Positions 27,281-34,923 of a DNA stretch of 64,000 nucleotides are shown one piece after another; position 1 is the first letter of the stretch, and each line of letters starts with the position of its first letter. This stretch comes from CAVQJU01 sp963729215 (GTDB taxonomy: Bacteria > Acidobacteriota > Vicinamibacteria > Vicinamibacterales > CAVVIG01), in the NCBI GenBank assembly GCA_963729215.1, contig CAVSND010000016.1, forward strand, positions 62,001 through 126,000, read 5' to 3'. The notes beneath the pieces are model-generated. The model had not been told where the DNA came from. It was given only the letters and a program-made list of their open reading frames with translations, and searched no databases. The position numbers were made by a program, and so were the translations under genes.

Positions 27281-28870
27281 CTAGATCGAGAGCGTCGCGG
27301 CCTGCCGGCGGCGCGATAGCTCAAGCTCGAAGAGCGTCTTCGAAACGAAAATCGATGTAAAGAGGTTCGACACCAGGCCCAGCGTCAGCGTCACCGCAAA
27401 CCCGCGAATCGGACCGGTGCCGAAGTTCATGAGAAACAGCGCGGAGATGAGCGCCGCAACGTGCGTATCAACCAGCGTCCAGAACACGCGGTTGAATCCG
27501 GCGTTCATCGACGTGCGGACGCCGTGCCCAGCCTCGAGCTCCTCCTTGATGCGCTCGAAGATCAGCACGTTCGAATCCACGCCGATCCCCATCGTGAGCA
27601 CGAAGCCGGCGATGCCGGGCAGGGTCATCACGGCGCCGATGTATGCCATGAGGCCCAGCAGGATGATGAGGTTGAAGACGAGCGCGATGGCCGCGTTGAC
27701 GCCGGACAGCTTGTAATAGACGAGCATGAACCCGACGATGAGCAGGAGGCCGACAACCGACGCGTAAAAGCCCGAGCGGATCGAGTCCGCGCCAAGGCTG
27801 GGCCCGATCGTCTGTTCCTGGAGATAGTCGAGCCGGGCCGGCAGCGCGCCGGACCGCAGGATCAGCGAGAGGTTGGCGACTTCGTCCTGCGTGAAGCTGC
27901 CGGTGATGCGGCCGTCGGTCGTGATGCGCGACTCGATGCGCGGCGCAGACTGCACCCGGCCGTCGAGGATGATGGCGAGCTGACGGCCGATGTTCTCGCC
28001 GGTGGCGTTGCCGAACTTGCGTCCGCCCTCGGTGTTGAAGGTGAAGCTGACCGCGGGCTGGTTGTTTTCGTCGAGAGAAGCGCGCGCGGTGCGGATGTCG
28101 CGCCCGGTGACGGCCGCGACCTTGCGGACAAGATAGTAGGACGTGGCCGAGGCATCGCCGGTGCTCGACGCGCCCGGCACGACTTCCATGCCCACGGGCA
28201 GCTGGCCGTTGACCTGGAGCGACTCGGCCGTCGACGCGGGCCCCTGCTCCACGATCTTCAGCTCGAGCAGCCCGGGGGATCCGATGATGCTCTTCGCCCG
28301 TTCGACCTCGGTCACGCCGGGGAGCTGCACGCTCAGCTGGTCGTCTCCCTGCTGCGCGATGCTCGGCTCGGTGACGCCCAGTTCGTTGACGCGCCGCTCG
28401 ATCGTCTGGCGCGCCTGGACGACCGCCTCGGTGCGCAGATTCACGACGATGTTCGGCCTCATCGTGAAGACGTACGTGCCGTTGAGGCCCGCCCCTCGTT
28501 CGAAATTCGCCTGCACCTCGTTGGACGCCTGGCGGAAGGCCGCATCCTGCGCCGTCGGCACGCCCTCGATGCGGAATCTCGTCACATCGGGCGACGTGAG
28601 GTTCGTGAAGGGAATATTGCGCTTGGCCAGCTCCTGGCGCAGCCGCTCCATGTCCGAATCGGTCTCGAGCTTCAGCGCATCGTCGGTCTGCACGCGGAGG
28701 ACGAGCTGCACCCCCCCGTTCAGGTCGAGGCCCAGCTTGAGCTGCTTGTCCATCAGCCAGGCCGGCGAGTGCACGCCGTAGCGCGCGGCGACGATCGGAT
28801 AGACACCGACGCCCGCGAACACCACGAATGCGACGGCGATGGTGATGAGCTTCCAGCGAATATTGGCCAT
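27281..28870 (-). CDS. secD: Protein translocase subunit SecD
   Basis: 529 residues with an N-terminal helix, the SecD signature LKLGLDLNGGVQLVLRV, the large periplasmic P1 domain (residues about 60-330), then five helices with GFMLVYYKLSGVNAAIALVFN, TLPGIAGFVLTMGIGVDSNVLIFERIKEEL and FGTGPIRGFAVTLTLGLVSNLF. It partners SecF and YajC in the Sec accessory complex. Gene order yajC-secD-secF is the conserved one. Intact. Confidence 0.96.
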   Translation of the reverse strand: MANIRWKLITIAVAFVVFAGVGVYPIVAARYGVHSPAWLMDKQLKLGLDLNGGVQLVLRVQTDDALKLETDSDMERLRQELAKRNIPFTNLTSPDVTRFRIEGVPTAQDAAFRQASNEVQANFERGAGLNGTYVFTMRPNIVVNLRTEAVVQARQTIERRVNELGVTEPSIAQQGDDQLSVQLPGVTEVERAKSIIGSPGLLELKIVEQGPASTAESLQVNGQLPVGMEVVPGASSTGDASATSYYLVRKVAAVTGRDIRTARASLDENNQPAVSFTFNTEGGRKFGNATGENIGRQLAIILDGRVQSAPRIESRITTDGRITGSFTQDEVANLSLILRSGALPARLDYLQEQTIGPSLGADSIRSGFYASVVGLLLIVGFMLVYYKLSGVNAAIALVFNLIILLGLMAYIGAVMTLPGIAGFVLTMGIGVDSNVLIFERIKEELEAGHGVRTSMNAGFNRVFWTLVDTHVAALISALFLMNFGTGPIRGFAVTLTLGLVSNLFTSIFVSKTLFELELSRRRQAATLSI

Positions 28871-28885
28871 GATCGTTTCTGCCTG

Positions 28886-29242
28886 CTAGCGGCTGGCGGT
28901 TTCGGTGGTCGCCGGCTCCTGGACCGCCGGCTGGCCCTGGAGCCCGCCGACCGCGGCCCGCGACACGTCAATCCGGACCTTGTCGGCAATCTGGATCTGG
29001 ATGACGTCGCCGCCAAGCTTCGTCACCTGGCCATGGATGCCGCCCGTCGTGATGACGCGGTCGCCGACCTTGAGGCCGTCGAGGAATTGCTGCACCTTCT
29101 GCTGCTTGCGCTTCATCGGAAGAAGGATGATGAAGTAGAAGATGCCCAGGACAGCCGCAAAGGGCACGAGCTGCAGCCACGGGTTGGTCCCGTCGGACGA
29201 CGAGGCCATCGCAACAATGAATCCGGTATACGGCACGTTCAT
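28886..29242 (-). CDS. yajC: Preprotein translocase subunit YajC
   Basis: 118 residues with one N-terminal membrane helix (LQLVPFAAVLGIFYFIILLPM) followed by the YajC pattern RKQQKVQQFLDGLKVGDRVITTGGIHGQVTKL and a charged C-terminal tail. It associates with SecDF. ATG 29242 gives a slightly long N-terminus (NVPYTGFIVA); the next Met at 29209 (MASSSDG) is an alternative start. It lies 15 bp after tgt and 15 bp before secD. Confidence 0.92.
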   Translation of the reverse strand: MNVPYTGFIVAMASSSDGTNPWLQLVPFAAVLGIFYFIILLPMKRKQQKVQQFLDGLKVGDRVITTGGIHGQVTKLGGDVIQIQIADKVRIDVSRAAVGGLQGQPAVQEPATTETASR

Positions 29243-29257
29243 GAATGCTGGTTGGGC

Positions 29258-30415
29258 TTACTCCAGGTGGCCCTGTTCCCCAGCGCCCCGATGGAATGCG
29301 ACCCTGAAACTTTCAAACCGCCCAAACGTTACACTTTCCCTAATCCTGCGGAGGGTGTCAAGGTAAAAGTGTAAGTTATGCAACGTGTTAAGGGTAGCGG
29401 CGTTCATCTCGTTCGCCATGGACAGATGGCGAAGATACGCCCGCGAAAAATGGCGGCACGTGTAGCAGCCGCAGGACGGATCGACCGGGCCGTCATCCTC
29501 CGCGAAGCGCGCGTTGGTGATGTTCAGGCGTCCCGAGCTCGTGAACAGCTGCCCGTTTCGCGCGTTGCGCGTCGGCAGGACGCAGTCGAAGAGATCGACG
29601 CCGCGCGCCACCGCCTCGACGAGGTCTGACGGCGTGCCGACGCCCATGAGGTAGCGCGGTCGATCCTCGGGCAGCCGTGGTGCCGTTTGCGACACGACGT
29701 CGTACATCACATCGGGGGGCTCCCCCACGCTCAAGCCTCCGATCGCGTATCCCTCGAAGCCGATGTCAACCGTCGCCGCGGCGCTTTCCTCCCGGAGATC
29801 GGGGAACACGCCGCCCTGAACGATTCCAAACTGCGCCTGCCCCGGGTTGGTGACGATCACACCGGGCACCTCCCCGGCGCCGAGCGCGAGAAAGCGGTCG
29901 CGGGCACGCGCGGCCCACCGATGGGTCCGTTGCATCGACGCGCGAACCTCGGACGGCTCGGCCGGCAGCGCCAGGCATTCGTCGAGGACCATGGCGACGT
30001 CGGACCCGAGCTGCGCCTGGATGTCGGCCGCCTTCTCAGGCGTCAGCAGATGCGCTGAACCATCCAGATGCGATCTGAAATGCGCGCCCTGCTCGTCGAT
30101 CGTGCGGCGTGCGGCCAGGCTGAACACCTGATAGCCGCCGCTGTCGGTGAGGATCGGACGCGTCCAGCCGGCAAACCGGTGCAAGCCACCTCGCCGCGCG
30201 ATCAAATCGTCGCCGGGCCTGAGGTACAGATGGTAGGTGTTGCTCAGAAGAATTTCAGCACCAGCCGCTTCGAGATCACGATGGGTCACGCCCTTGACGG
30301 CGCCTTGAGTGCCGACGGGCATGAACGCCGGCGTCTCGATGGAGCCGTGCGGCGTATTCATCACTCCGCGGCGCGCGCCGCCGTCGCGATCGACGACCTG
30401 AAAACCAAACGACAC
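29258..30415 (-). CDS. tgt: tRNA-guanine transglycosylase (queuosine base exchange)
   Basis: 385 residues from GTG 30415. Active-site Asp91 is in ILTDSGGYQVFSL, nucleophile Asp277 in FDCVLPTRNARNG, and the C-terminal zinc site is CGCYTCRHFSRAYLRHL. The enzyme swaps G34 for preQ1 in tRNAs with GUN anticodons. It heads a minus-strand operon with yajC, secD, secF, uppP, DUF502 and hppA; tgt-yajC-secDF is a common arrangement. The start lies only 17 bp from the divergent ddl start, with TAAACT ending 6 nt before the GTG, suggesting a leaderless mRNA. Confidence 0.95.
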   Translation of the reverse strand: MSFGFQVVDRDGGARRGVMNTPHGSIETPAFMPVGTQGAVKGVTHRDLEAAGAEILLSNTYHLYLRPGDDLIARRGGLHRFAGWTRPILTDSGGYQVFSLAARRTIDEQGAHFRSHLDGSAHLLTPEKAADIQAQLGSDVAMVLDECLALPAEPSEVRASMQRTHRWAARARDRFLALGAGEVPGVIVTNPGQAQFGIVQGGVFPDLREESAAATVDIGFEGYAIGGLSVGEPPDVMYDVVSQTAPRLPEDRPRYLMGVGTPSDLVEAVARGVDLFDCVLPTRNARNGQLFTSSGRLNITNARFAEDDGPVDPSCGCYTCRHFSRAYLRHLSMANEMNAATLNTLHNLHFYLDTLRRIRESVTFGRFESFRVAFHRGAGEQGHLE

Positions 30416-30419
30416 GTGT

Positions 30420-30427
30420 TAAGTTTA
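30420..30427. promoter_or_regulatory. Overlapping divergent -10 elements of tgt and ddl
   Basis: The two GTG starts (30415 on minus, 30433 on plus) are separated by 17 bp. On minus, TAAACT (30427-30422) ends 6 nt before tgt; on plus, the weaker TAAGTT (30420-30425) ends 7 nt before ddl. The -10 elements overlap and each -35 region would lie inside the opposite gene, so the promoters should be mutually exclusive. Both mRNAs would be leaderless. Confidence 0.45.
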
Positions 30428-30432
30428 GTCGA

Positions 30433-31560
30433 GTGAAAAAGCTTCGCGTCGGCGTCATTTACGGAGGGCGTTCGGGTGAGCACGAGGTGTCGCTCGCGTC
30501 TGGCGCCGCCGTCATTCAAAATCTCGATCCCGAGCGGTACGAGGCCATCCCGATCCGCATTAATAAGGATGGACGCTGGGTGCTGCCGTCGGCACCCCCG
30601 CGGCTGACATCGGCGGCGGAAGTCATTGCCGCGAAGACCAACGCGCCGGCACTCTCAGTCGCCGACGACCGCGAGGCCCAGCTGGTGCCGCGCCCGGGTG
30701 AACGAGGAGACCAGTCGGCCGGGGCGGGCGAGCTCGTGGCCGGCGTCGGCCTCGACGTCGTCTTTCCCGCGATTCACGGACCGTATGGGGAAGACGGTAC
30801 GGTCCAGGGCCTTTTGGAGCTGGCCAACGTTCCTTATGTCGGCTGCGGCGTCCTGGCGTCGGCGATGGGGATGGACAAGGCGGCGATGAAGCTCGCGTTC
30901 GCGGCCAACGGCCTGCCCCTCTGCGACTACGAAGTCGTCATGAAGCACGAGTGGCGCAAGAACGAGCACCTCGTGCTTCATCGGGTCGGCCGCCTGGGCT
31001 TTCCCGTCTTCGTCAAACCCGCCAATCTCGGGTCGAGCGTGGGGATTTCAAAAGCGCGGCACGCGGTCGAGCTCCGCGCGGCGATCGCGCTGGCCGCTGA
31101 GTTCGACCGGAAGATCATCGTCGAGGCGGCGGTGCCGCAGGCACGCGAGATCGAATGCTCGGTTCTCGGTAACGACGACCCCGAGGCCTCGGTGCCGGGC
31201 GAGATCGTGCCGTCACGTGAATTTTACGACTACGAGTCAAAATACATCGACGACGGGTCCGTGCCGCTGATTCCCGCGCCGATCAGCGAGGCGCAGGCGG
31301 CCGAGGTGCGTGCGTTGTCGATCGCGGCGTTCAAAGCCATAGACGGCGCCGGCATGGCGAGGGTCGATTTCCTGCTCGCGCGCGACACCGGCGTGCTGTA
31401 TCTGAACGAGGTCAACACCATTCCAGGCTTCACGACGATCGGCATGTTCGCGAAGCTGTGGGCGGCAAGCGGCCTGACCTTTCCGCAGCTGGTGGACCGG
31501 CTGATCGTGCTCGCCCTCGAACGCCACCGCGATAAACAACAGCTTCGCACCAGCATGTAG
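30433..31560 (+). CDS. ddl: D-alanine--D-alanine ligase
   Basis: 375 residues beginning MKKLRVGVIYGGRSGEHEVSLASGAAV, the standard Ddl N-terminus. The ATP-grasp fold is supported by HGPYGEDGTVQGLLELANVPYVG, VFVKPANLGSSVGISK, EAAVPQAREIECSVLG and the metal/substrate segment VLYLNEVNTIPGFT. The length and the insert before the central domain fit the longer Ddl type. It makes the D-Ala-D-Ala dipeptide for peptidoglycan. The GTG start is preferred because no upstream alternative fits the tiny gap to tgt. A strong bidirectional hairpin lies about 140 bp downstream. Confidence 0.95.
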   Translation: MKKLRVGVIYGGRSGEHEVSLASGAAVIQNLDPERYEAIPIRINKDGRWVLPSAPPRLTSAAEVIAAKTNAPALSVADDREAQLVPRPGERGDQSAGAGELVAGVGLDVVFPAIHGPYGEDGTVQGLLELANVPYVGCGVLASAMGMDKAAMKLAFAANGLPLCDYEVVMKHEWRKNEHLVLHRVGRLGFPVFVKPANLGSSVGISKARHAVELRAAIALAAEFDRKIIVEAAVPQAREIECSVLGNDDPEASVPGEIVPSREFYDYESKYIDDGSVPLIPAPISEAQAAEVRALSIAAFKAIDGAGMARVDFLLARDTGVLYLNEVNTIPGFTTIGMFAKLWAASGLTFPQLVDRLIVLALERHRDKQQLRTSM

Positions 31561-31701
31561 GCGCCACGTGGCGTGAGAGAACGCATCACGAGAACCGAAC
31601 TACACGCATCTGCACGACGCGCATGAGGAGAACCGAACGGAGAAACGTCGATCGATCGCGCATGACCATCGCGTCCATCCAATGAACGTCGTGCGCTGAT
31701 G

Positions 31702-31742
31702 AAAAAAGTTGCGCGCACTCAGTCGCCGCGCGCAACTTTTTT
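31702..31742. terminator. Bidirectional intrinsic terminator after ddl
   Basis: A 15-bp perfect stem (AAAAAAGTTGCGCGC, 31702-31716; complement 31728-31742) with an 11-nt loop. The A-run on the left and T-run on the right are part of the stem, so it can terminate in both directions. It isolates ddl from the strong promoter at 31765. Confidence 0.88.
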
Positions 31743-31764
31743 GACTTTTGAAGCACTTTTGTGC

Positions 31765-31792
31765 TTGACATCTCAAATTACGCATCCATAAT
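31765..31792 (+). promoter_or_regulatory. Strong sigma70-type promoter driving the small Lys-rich ORF
   Basis: A perfect TTGACA (31765-31770), 16-bp spacer and CATAAT (31787-31792, five of six consensus bases). It is the closest match to consensus I see in the window. The start would be near 31799. The only candidate product before the terminator at 31997 is the 16-codon ORF or the RNA itself. Confidence 0.75.
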
Positions 31793-31927
31793 CTATATCT
31801 GGTATGAGGATGGCTTGCTTAGGCTATTCCTTGTGAACCGCGCGCGCAGTCATCGAGTGAGCGTGCCAGGCGGCAGCGACTGACGATGACGCGCGTGAAA
31901 CCCAAATGAAGGGGGGGATAAAAGACA

Positions 31928-31978
31928 ATGGCGAAGAAAGCCAAGGGCGGGAAGAAGAAGGCCGGCAAGAAACGGTAA
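31928..31978 (+). CDS. Candidate 16-residue Lys-rich peptide gene
   Basis: ATG to TAA encoding MAKKAKGGKKKAGKKR: 9 Lys and 1 Arg in 16 residues, no acidic residue. A G-rich purine stretch (AAGGGGGGAT) lies about 10 nt before the ATG. It sits between a near-consensus promoter (31765) and a bidirectional terminator (31997), so it has its own transcription unit of about 220 nt. The composition resembles the tails of basic ribosomal or nucleoid proteins, and a very small RNA-binding or ribosome-associated peptide is the natural guess. Nothing proves translation; the unit might instead be a small RNA in which the ORF is incidental. Confidence 0.5.
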   Translation: MAKKAKGGKKKAGKKR

Positions 31979-31996
31979 GCTGACCTCGCCCGTCAA

Positions 31997-32023
31997 AAAA
32001 GGGGGCGGCCGTCGCCCCCTTTT
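31997..32023. terminator. Bidirectional terminator between the small ORF and the HEAT/cyclophilin gene
   Basis: An 11-bp stem (AAAAGGGGGCG, 31997-32007; complement 32013-32023) with a GCCGT loop. The A-run and T-run allow termination from both convergent units. Its right edge touches the stop codon of the minus-strand gene. Confidence 0.88.
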
Positions 32024-34152
32024 CACTTTTCCCCCGACAACTCCTGCCCGTCCCACACTCTGATGCGGCGAATCACGTCGCCTTCCTGAAGCTGATCGAC
32101 GACTTCCATCCCCGAGATGACGCGGCCGAAGGCGGTGTACTTCGCGTCCAGATGCGGCGCCGGCGAGTGCGTGATGAAGAACTGGCTCCCGCCCGTATCG
32201 GCCCAATCGAGCGCCATGCCGACGGTCCCCCGCACGTAAGGCCTCTCGTTGATCTCGTCGCGAATCGTGTACCCGGGGCCGCCTTCGCCGTCGCCTCTCG
32301 GGTCGCCGCCCTGCACGACGAAGTTCGAGACCACGCGATGGAACGTCAGCCCGTTGAAGAATCCCTTGCGCGCGAGCGAGATGAAATTCTCGACGGTCAA
32401 CGGCGCGTCCAGGACAGCCAGCTCGATCACGATCGTGCCCCGCTCCGTCTCGATGTACACCTGCGTGGAGACGGGCGGCGCGATCAGCCGTGACGCCTGA
32501 TAGACGTCAGGTGAAAGATGCGACGGCGCGGGGCGAATCCGCGCCTCGGTGTCCACCGCGGGATCGGCCTGCTTCAGCAACGCCGCGGCCTTGACGCGGA
32601 CGGCCCAGTCTTTGTCGGCGAGCGCGGCATCGAGCAGCGACCGCGCTGACGTGATGCCGTATTTGGCGAACGCTTCGACCACGGCGGCACGGGCGATGTA
32701 CGTCGAATCGCGCAGCCCGTACTGATAAGCGGCGGGCAGCGCTTGAGCGCCTGCCGGCGCCCGCAGTTCTCCGAGTCCGGCGGCCGCGGCCGCACGAACC
32801 ACCGGGTCGTCGGCGCTGAGGTGGTCGAGCAGAAGAGCGCCCGCATTGGGCGCGCCGATCTTGACGAGGGCGTTCAGGACGGCCGCGATCACGCGCTGGT
32901 CGCTGTCGCCCAGCATCGCGTTGAGCCTCGGCAGGCCTGTTCTGGTGGGCAGCGTGCTCAGGATCGCCGCCATCGTGGTCCGGACGTGCCAGTCCGGATC
33001 CGGATCGAGGCCCGACAGAATCGCCACGAACCCGTCGGAGTCCAGCGCGGCGCTCGATCGAAGCGCGGCCGCGCGAATCGCGGGATTGCGATCCGCCAGC
33101 ATGTCGGCCAGCGTCTCGATCACGCCTGGAGCCTGAATGCCGCCCAGCGCCGTCACGGCTTCGAGCCGCGTCTCCAGCTTGGAAGCGCTCGTCTGCGCGA
33201 TTCGGAGCAGCGGCTCGGCGGCCGCAGGATCGCCGATTCGTCCGAGCGCGCGAATCGCCTCGACCTGGGCTCCGGCATCAGTGCCCGTCAGGAGCGGGAG
33301 GAGAACCGGGACCGCCGATCGATCGTGAAGCGCGCCGAGCCCTTTCGCGGCGAATGCCTTCACATACGGGTTGTTGTCTTTCGCGAGCGTCAGAAGGGCC
33401 GGCAGCGCGCGCCGGTCTTCGAGGCGTCCCAGCGCGAACGCGGCAGGCCACCACGACACCCGCGGCTGGCCCGACGCATCGAGCACCGCAGCCGCCAGCG
33501 CGTCATAGGCTTTCAGACGGACTAACGCCTCGAGACCCAGACGGAACGCCGCAGACGGCGTGTCGCGTCTCGACTCGTCGAGGTCTGCCGGTAGATCGGC
33601 CAGGGTTCCCATCAGACGGCTGACCATCGCGCCAACCGGCGCGGCCGCCGCAGGGTCGCCGAGGAGGCCGAGCGCCTCGGCGGCACTGCCCTGCACGAGC
33701 GGCGACTGGTCTTCGAGCGCCGTCACCAGTGGATCGCGCGCGATGCGGTCGCCGATCAGGCCCAGCGCGAACGCGGCCATCTGCCGGACTTCCGGGTCCG
33801 AATCGTTCAGGAGCGCGATCAGCAGCGGCGCGCCCTCACGAAGGCCGACACGTCCGACGGCGAGCGCCGCGCGCCGCCGCACGCGCGCCTCGGGATCGGT
33901 CAGCAGACGGCCGAGATCCGCTGCCGGCGGCGTCACGGCCGCGTTACCGCCGGTGGCACTTGCGGCCGCCGTCGCCGAAGACACGTCGCGCAGCACGCGC
34001 TGATCTTCGAGGCGGAGAATCCACGCCATCTTCTGTTCGAAAGGCTGCGCGGGCGGGGCGGGCGTCGCGCGCGCCGCGGGCGCCGGTGGCGCGCTCACGC
34101 ACGCGATCGCATGGCACACAATCGCAAGGACGACAGCAAGACGCGGCCGCAT
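32023..34152 (-). CDS. Lipoprotein with HEAT repeats fused to a cyclophilin-type peptidyl-prolyl isomerase
   Basis: 709 residues from ATG 34152; the frame stays open upstream to 34386 but only 34152 begins a signal sequence (MRPRLAVVLAIVCHAIAC). Cys18 is a probable lipidation site. Residues about 60-540 are a long run of HEAT/PBS-lyase-like repeats (RRRAALAVGRVGLREGAPLL, VRQMAAFALGLIGDRIARDP and many more). Residues about 555-705 are a cyclophilin domain: GTIVIELAVLDAPLTVENF, LTFHRVVSNFVVQGGDPRGD, GSQFFIT. The Arg, Phe and Gln of the active site (FHR, QGGD, QFF) are present. It should be a periplasmic, membrane-anchored foldase with a large binding scaffold; clients are unknown. Confidence 0.88.
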   Translation of the reverse strand: MRPRLAVVLAIVCHAIACVSAPPAPAARATPAPPAQPFEQKMAWILRLEDQRVLRDVSSATAAASATGGNAAVTPPAADLGRLLTDPEARVRRRAALAVGRVGLREGAPLLIALLNDSDPEVRQMAAFALGLIGDRIARDPLVTALEDQSPLVQGSAAEALGLLGDPAAAAPVGAMVSRLMGTLADLPADLDESRRDTPSAAFRLGLEALVRLKAYDALAAAVLDASGQPRVSWWPAAFALGRLEDRRALPALLTLAKDNNPYVKAFAAKGLGALHDRSAVPVLLPLLTGTDAGAQVEAIRALGRIGDPAAAEPLLRIAQTSASKLETRLEAVTALGGIQAPGVIETLADMLADRNPAIRAAALRSSAALDSDGFVAILSGLDPDPDWHVRTTMAAILSTLPTRTGLPRLNAMLGDSDQRVIAAVLNALVKIGAPNAGALLLDHLSADDPVVRAAAAAGLGELRAPAGAQALPAAYQYGLRDSTYIARAAVVEAFAKYGITSARSLLDAALADKDWAVRVKAAALLKQADPAVDTEARIRPAPSHLSPDVYQASRLIAPPVSTQVYIETERGTIVIELAVLDAPLTVENFISLARKGFFNGLTFHRVVSNFVVQGGDPRGDGEGGPGYTIRDEINERPYVRGTVGMALDWADTGGSQFFITHSPAPHLDAKYTAFGRVISGMEVVDQLQEGDVIRRIRVWDGQELSGEK

Positions 34153-34173
34153 GGAGACGGAGAACACTGGCGC

Positions 34174-34185
34174 GATGATATCATC
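34174..34185. promoter_or_regulatory. Palindromic bidirectional -10 element between divergent genes
   Basis: GATGATATCATC is a perfect 12-bp palindrome and contains TATCAT on both strands (five of six -10 consensus bases). It lies 10 nt before the TTG start of the nucleoside kinase and 22 nt before the ATG of the HEAT/cyclophilin gene. One element may serve both genes. Alternatively it is a dimeric regulator site. Confidence 0.45.
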
Positions 34186-34194
34186 GGCCCCGTC

Positions 34195-34836
34195 TTGCAG
34201 TTTCGCTACATCGCGATCGAAGGGCCCATTGGCGCGGGTAAGACCGCACTCACCGAGCGGCTCGGCACGCGCCTGGACGCGACCGTCGTCCTCGAGGACA
34301 CCGACAACCCCTTCCTCGCGGACTTCTACGCGGACCGGCCCGGTTCGGCGCTGCAGGCCCAGCTGTTTTACCTGCTCAACCGCCACCGCCAGCAGACATC
34401 ATTGAGACAGGCGGACTTGTTCAGCCAGACGACGGTCTGCGACTACCTGTTCGACAAGGACAAGATCTTCGCGTACCTCAATCTGGACGACAACGAGCTC
34501 TTCATCTACCAGCGGCTGTACGAACTGCTCGCGCGCGACATCCCGCCGCCCGACCTTGTCGTCTACCTGCAGGCGCCGACCGACGTCATCCTGCGGCGTG
34601 TCCGCGGCCGCCGATCGGACGCCGAGGCCGTGGCGCTGCAACCCGACGACGAGTATTTGCGGGAGCTGAACGAGGCGTACCATCACTACTTCTTTCACTA
34701 CAACGCCACGCCGCTCCTCGTCGTCGAAACATCGCAGTTCGATTCGGAAGCCAGCGAAGAAGCCCTCGACGATCTGATCAAGCAGATTCGCGCCATGGGA
34801 CCGGGCACGAGGTACTACGTGCCGCGAACAAAGTAG
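34195..34836 (+). CDS. Deoxynucleoside kinase (deoxyadenosine/deoxyguanosine kinase family)
   Basis: 213 residues if started at TTG 34195 (MQFRYIAIEGPIGAGKTALTERL). An ATG at 34111 is in frame but would overlap the divergent gene, so I reject it. The P-loop is GPIGAGKT at residues 10-17; a DRPGSALQAQLFYLLNRHRQ helix and the lid RRVRGRRSD fit dNK/dGK-type kinases. It phosphorylates deoxynucleosides for nucleotide salvage. It begins a plus-strand series leading into accD, though accD is 87 bp away and may have its own promoter. Confidence 0.85.
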   Translation: MQFRYIAIEGPIGAGKTALTERLGTRLDATVVLEDTDNPFLADFYADRPGSALQAQLFYLLNRHRQQTSLRQADLFSQTTVCDYLFDKDKIFAYLNLDDNELFIYQRLYELLARDIPPPDLVVYLQAPTDVILRRVRGRRSDAEAVALQPDDEYLRELNEAYHHYFFHYNATPLLVVETSQFDSEASEEALDDLIKQIRAMGPGTRYYVPRTK

Positions 34837-34923
34837 GGCGGCAGTCTGCCGCTGGTGCTGCCACCAGCGACGAGCGTCGAGCCCCTAGCCTCCGGCCTGC
34901 GGCCCCTGATAAGCTGTCGCCTC

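Larger units (their letters stand above)
31561..31927. other. Gene-free region after ddl with terminator, strong promoter and leader
   Basis: Bases 31561-31700 contain a GCCACGTGGC palindrome (31563-31572) and two copies of GAGAACCGAAC, with no credible gene. Then come the terminator (31702-31742), a consensus promoter (31765-31792) and a leader of about 130 nt running to the small ORF at 31928. In the leader I see no recognisable riboswitch; short frames in it have no ribosome-binding site. It could itself be a small RNA. Confidence 0.6.

Noticed and set aside
34111..34194. Upstream ATG start for the nucleoside kinase
   Set aside because: It would overlap the divergent HEAT/cyclophilin start, add a non-homologous polar stretch and pass through the palindromic -10.
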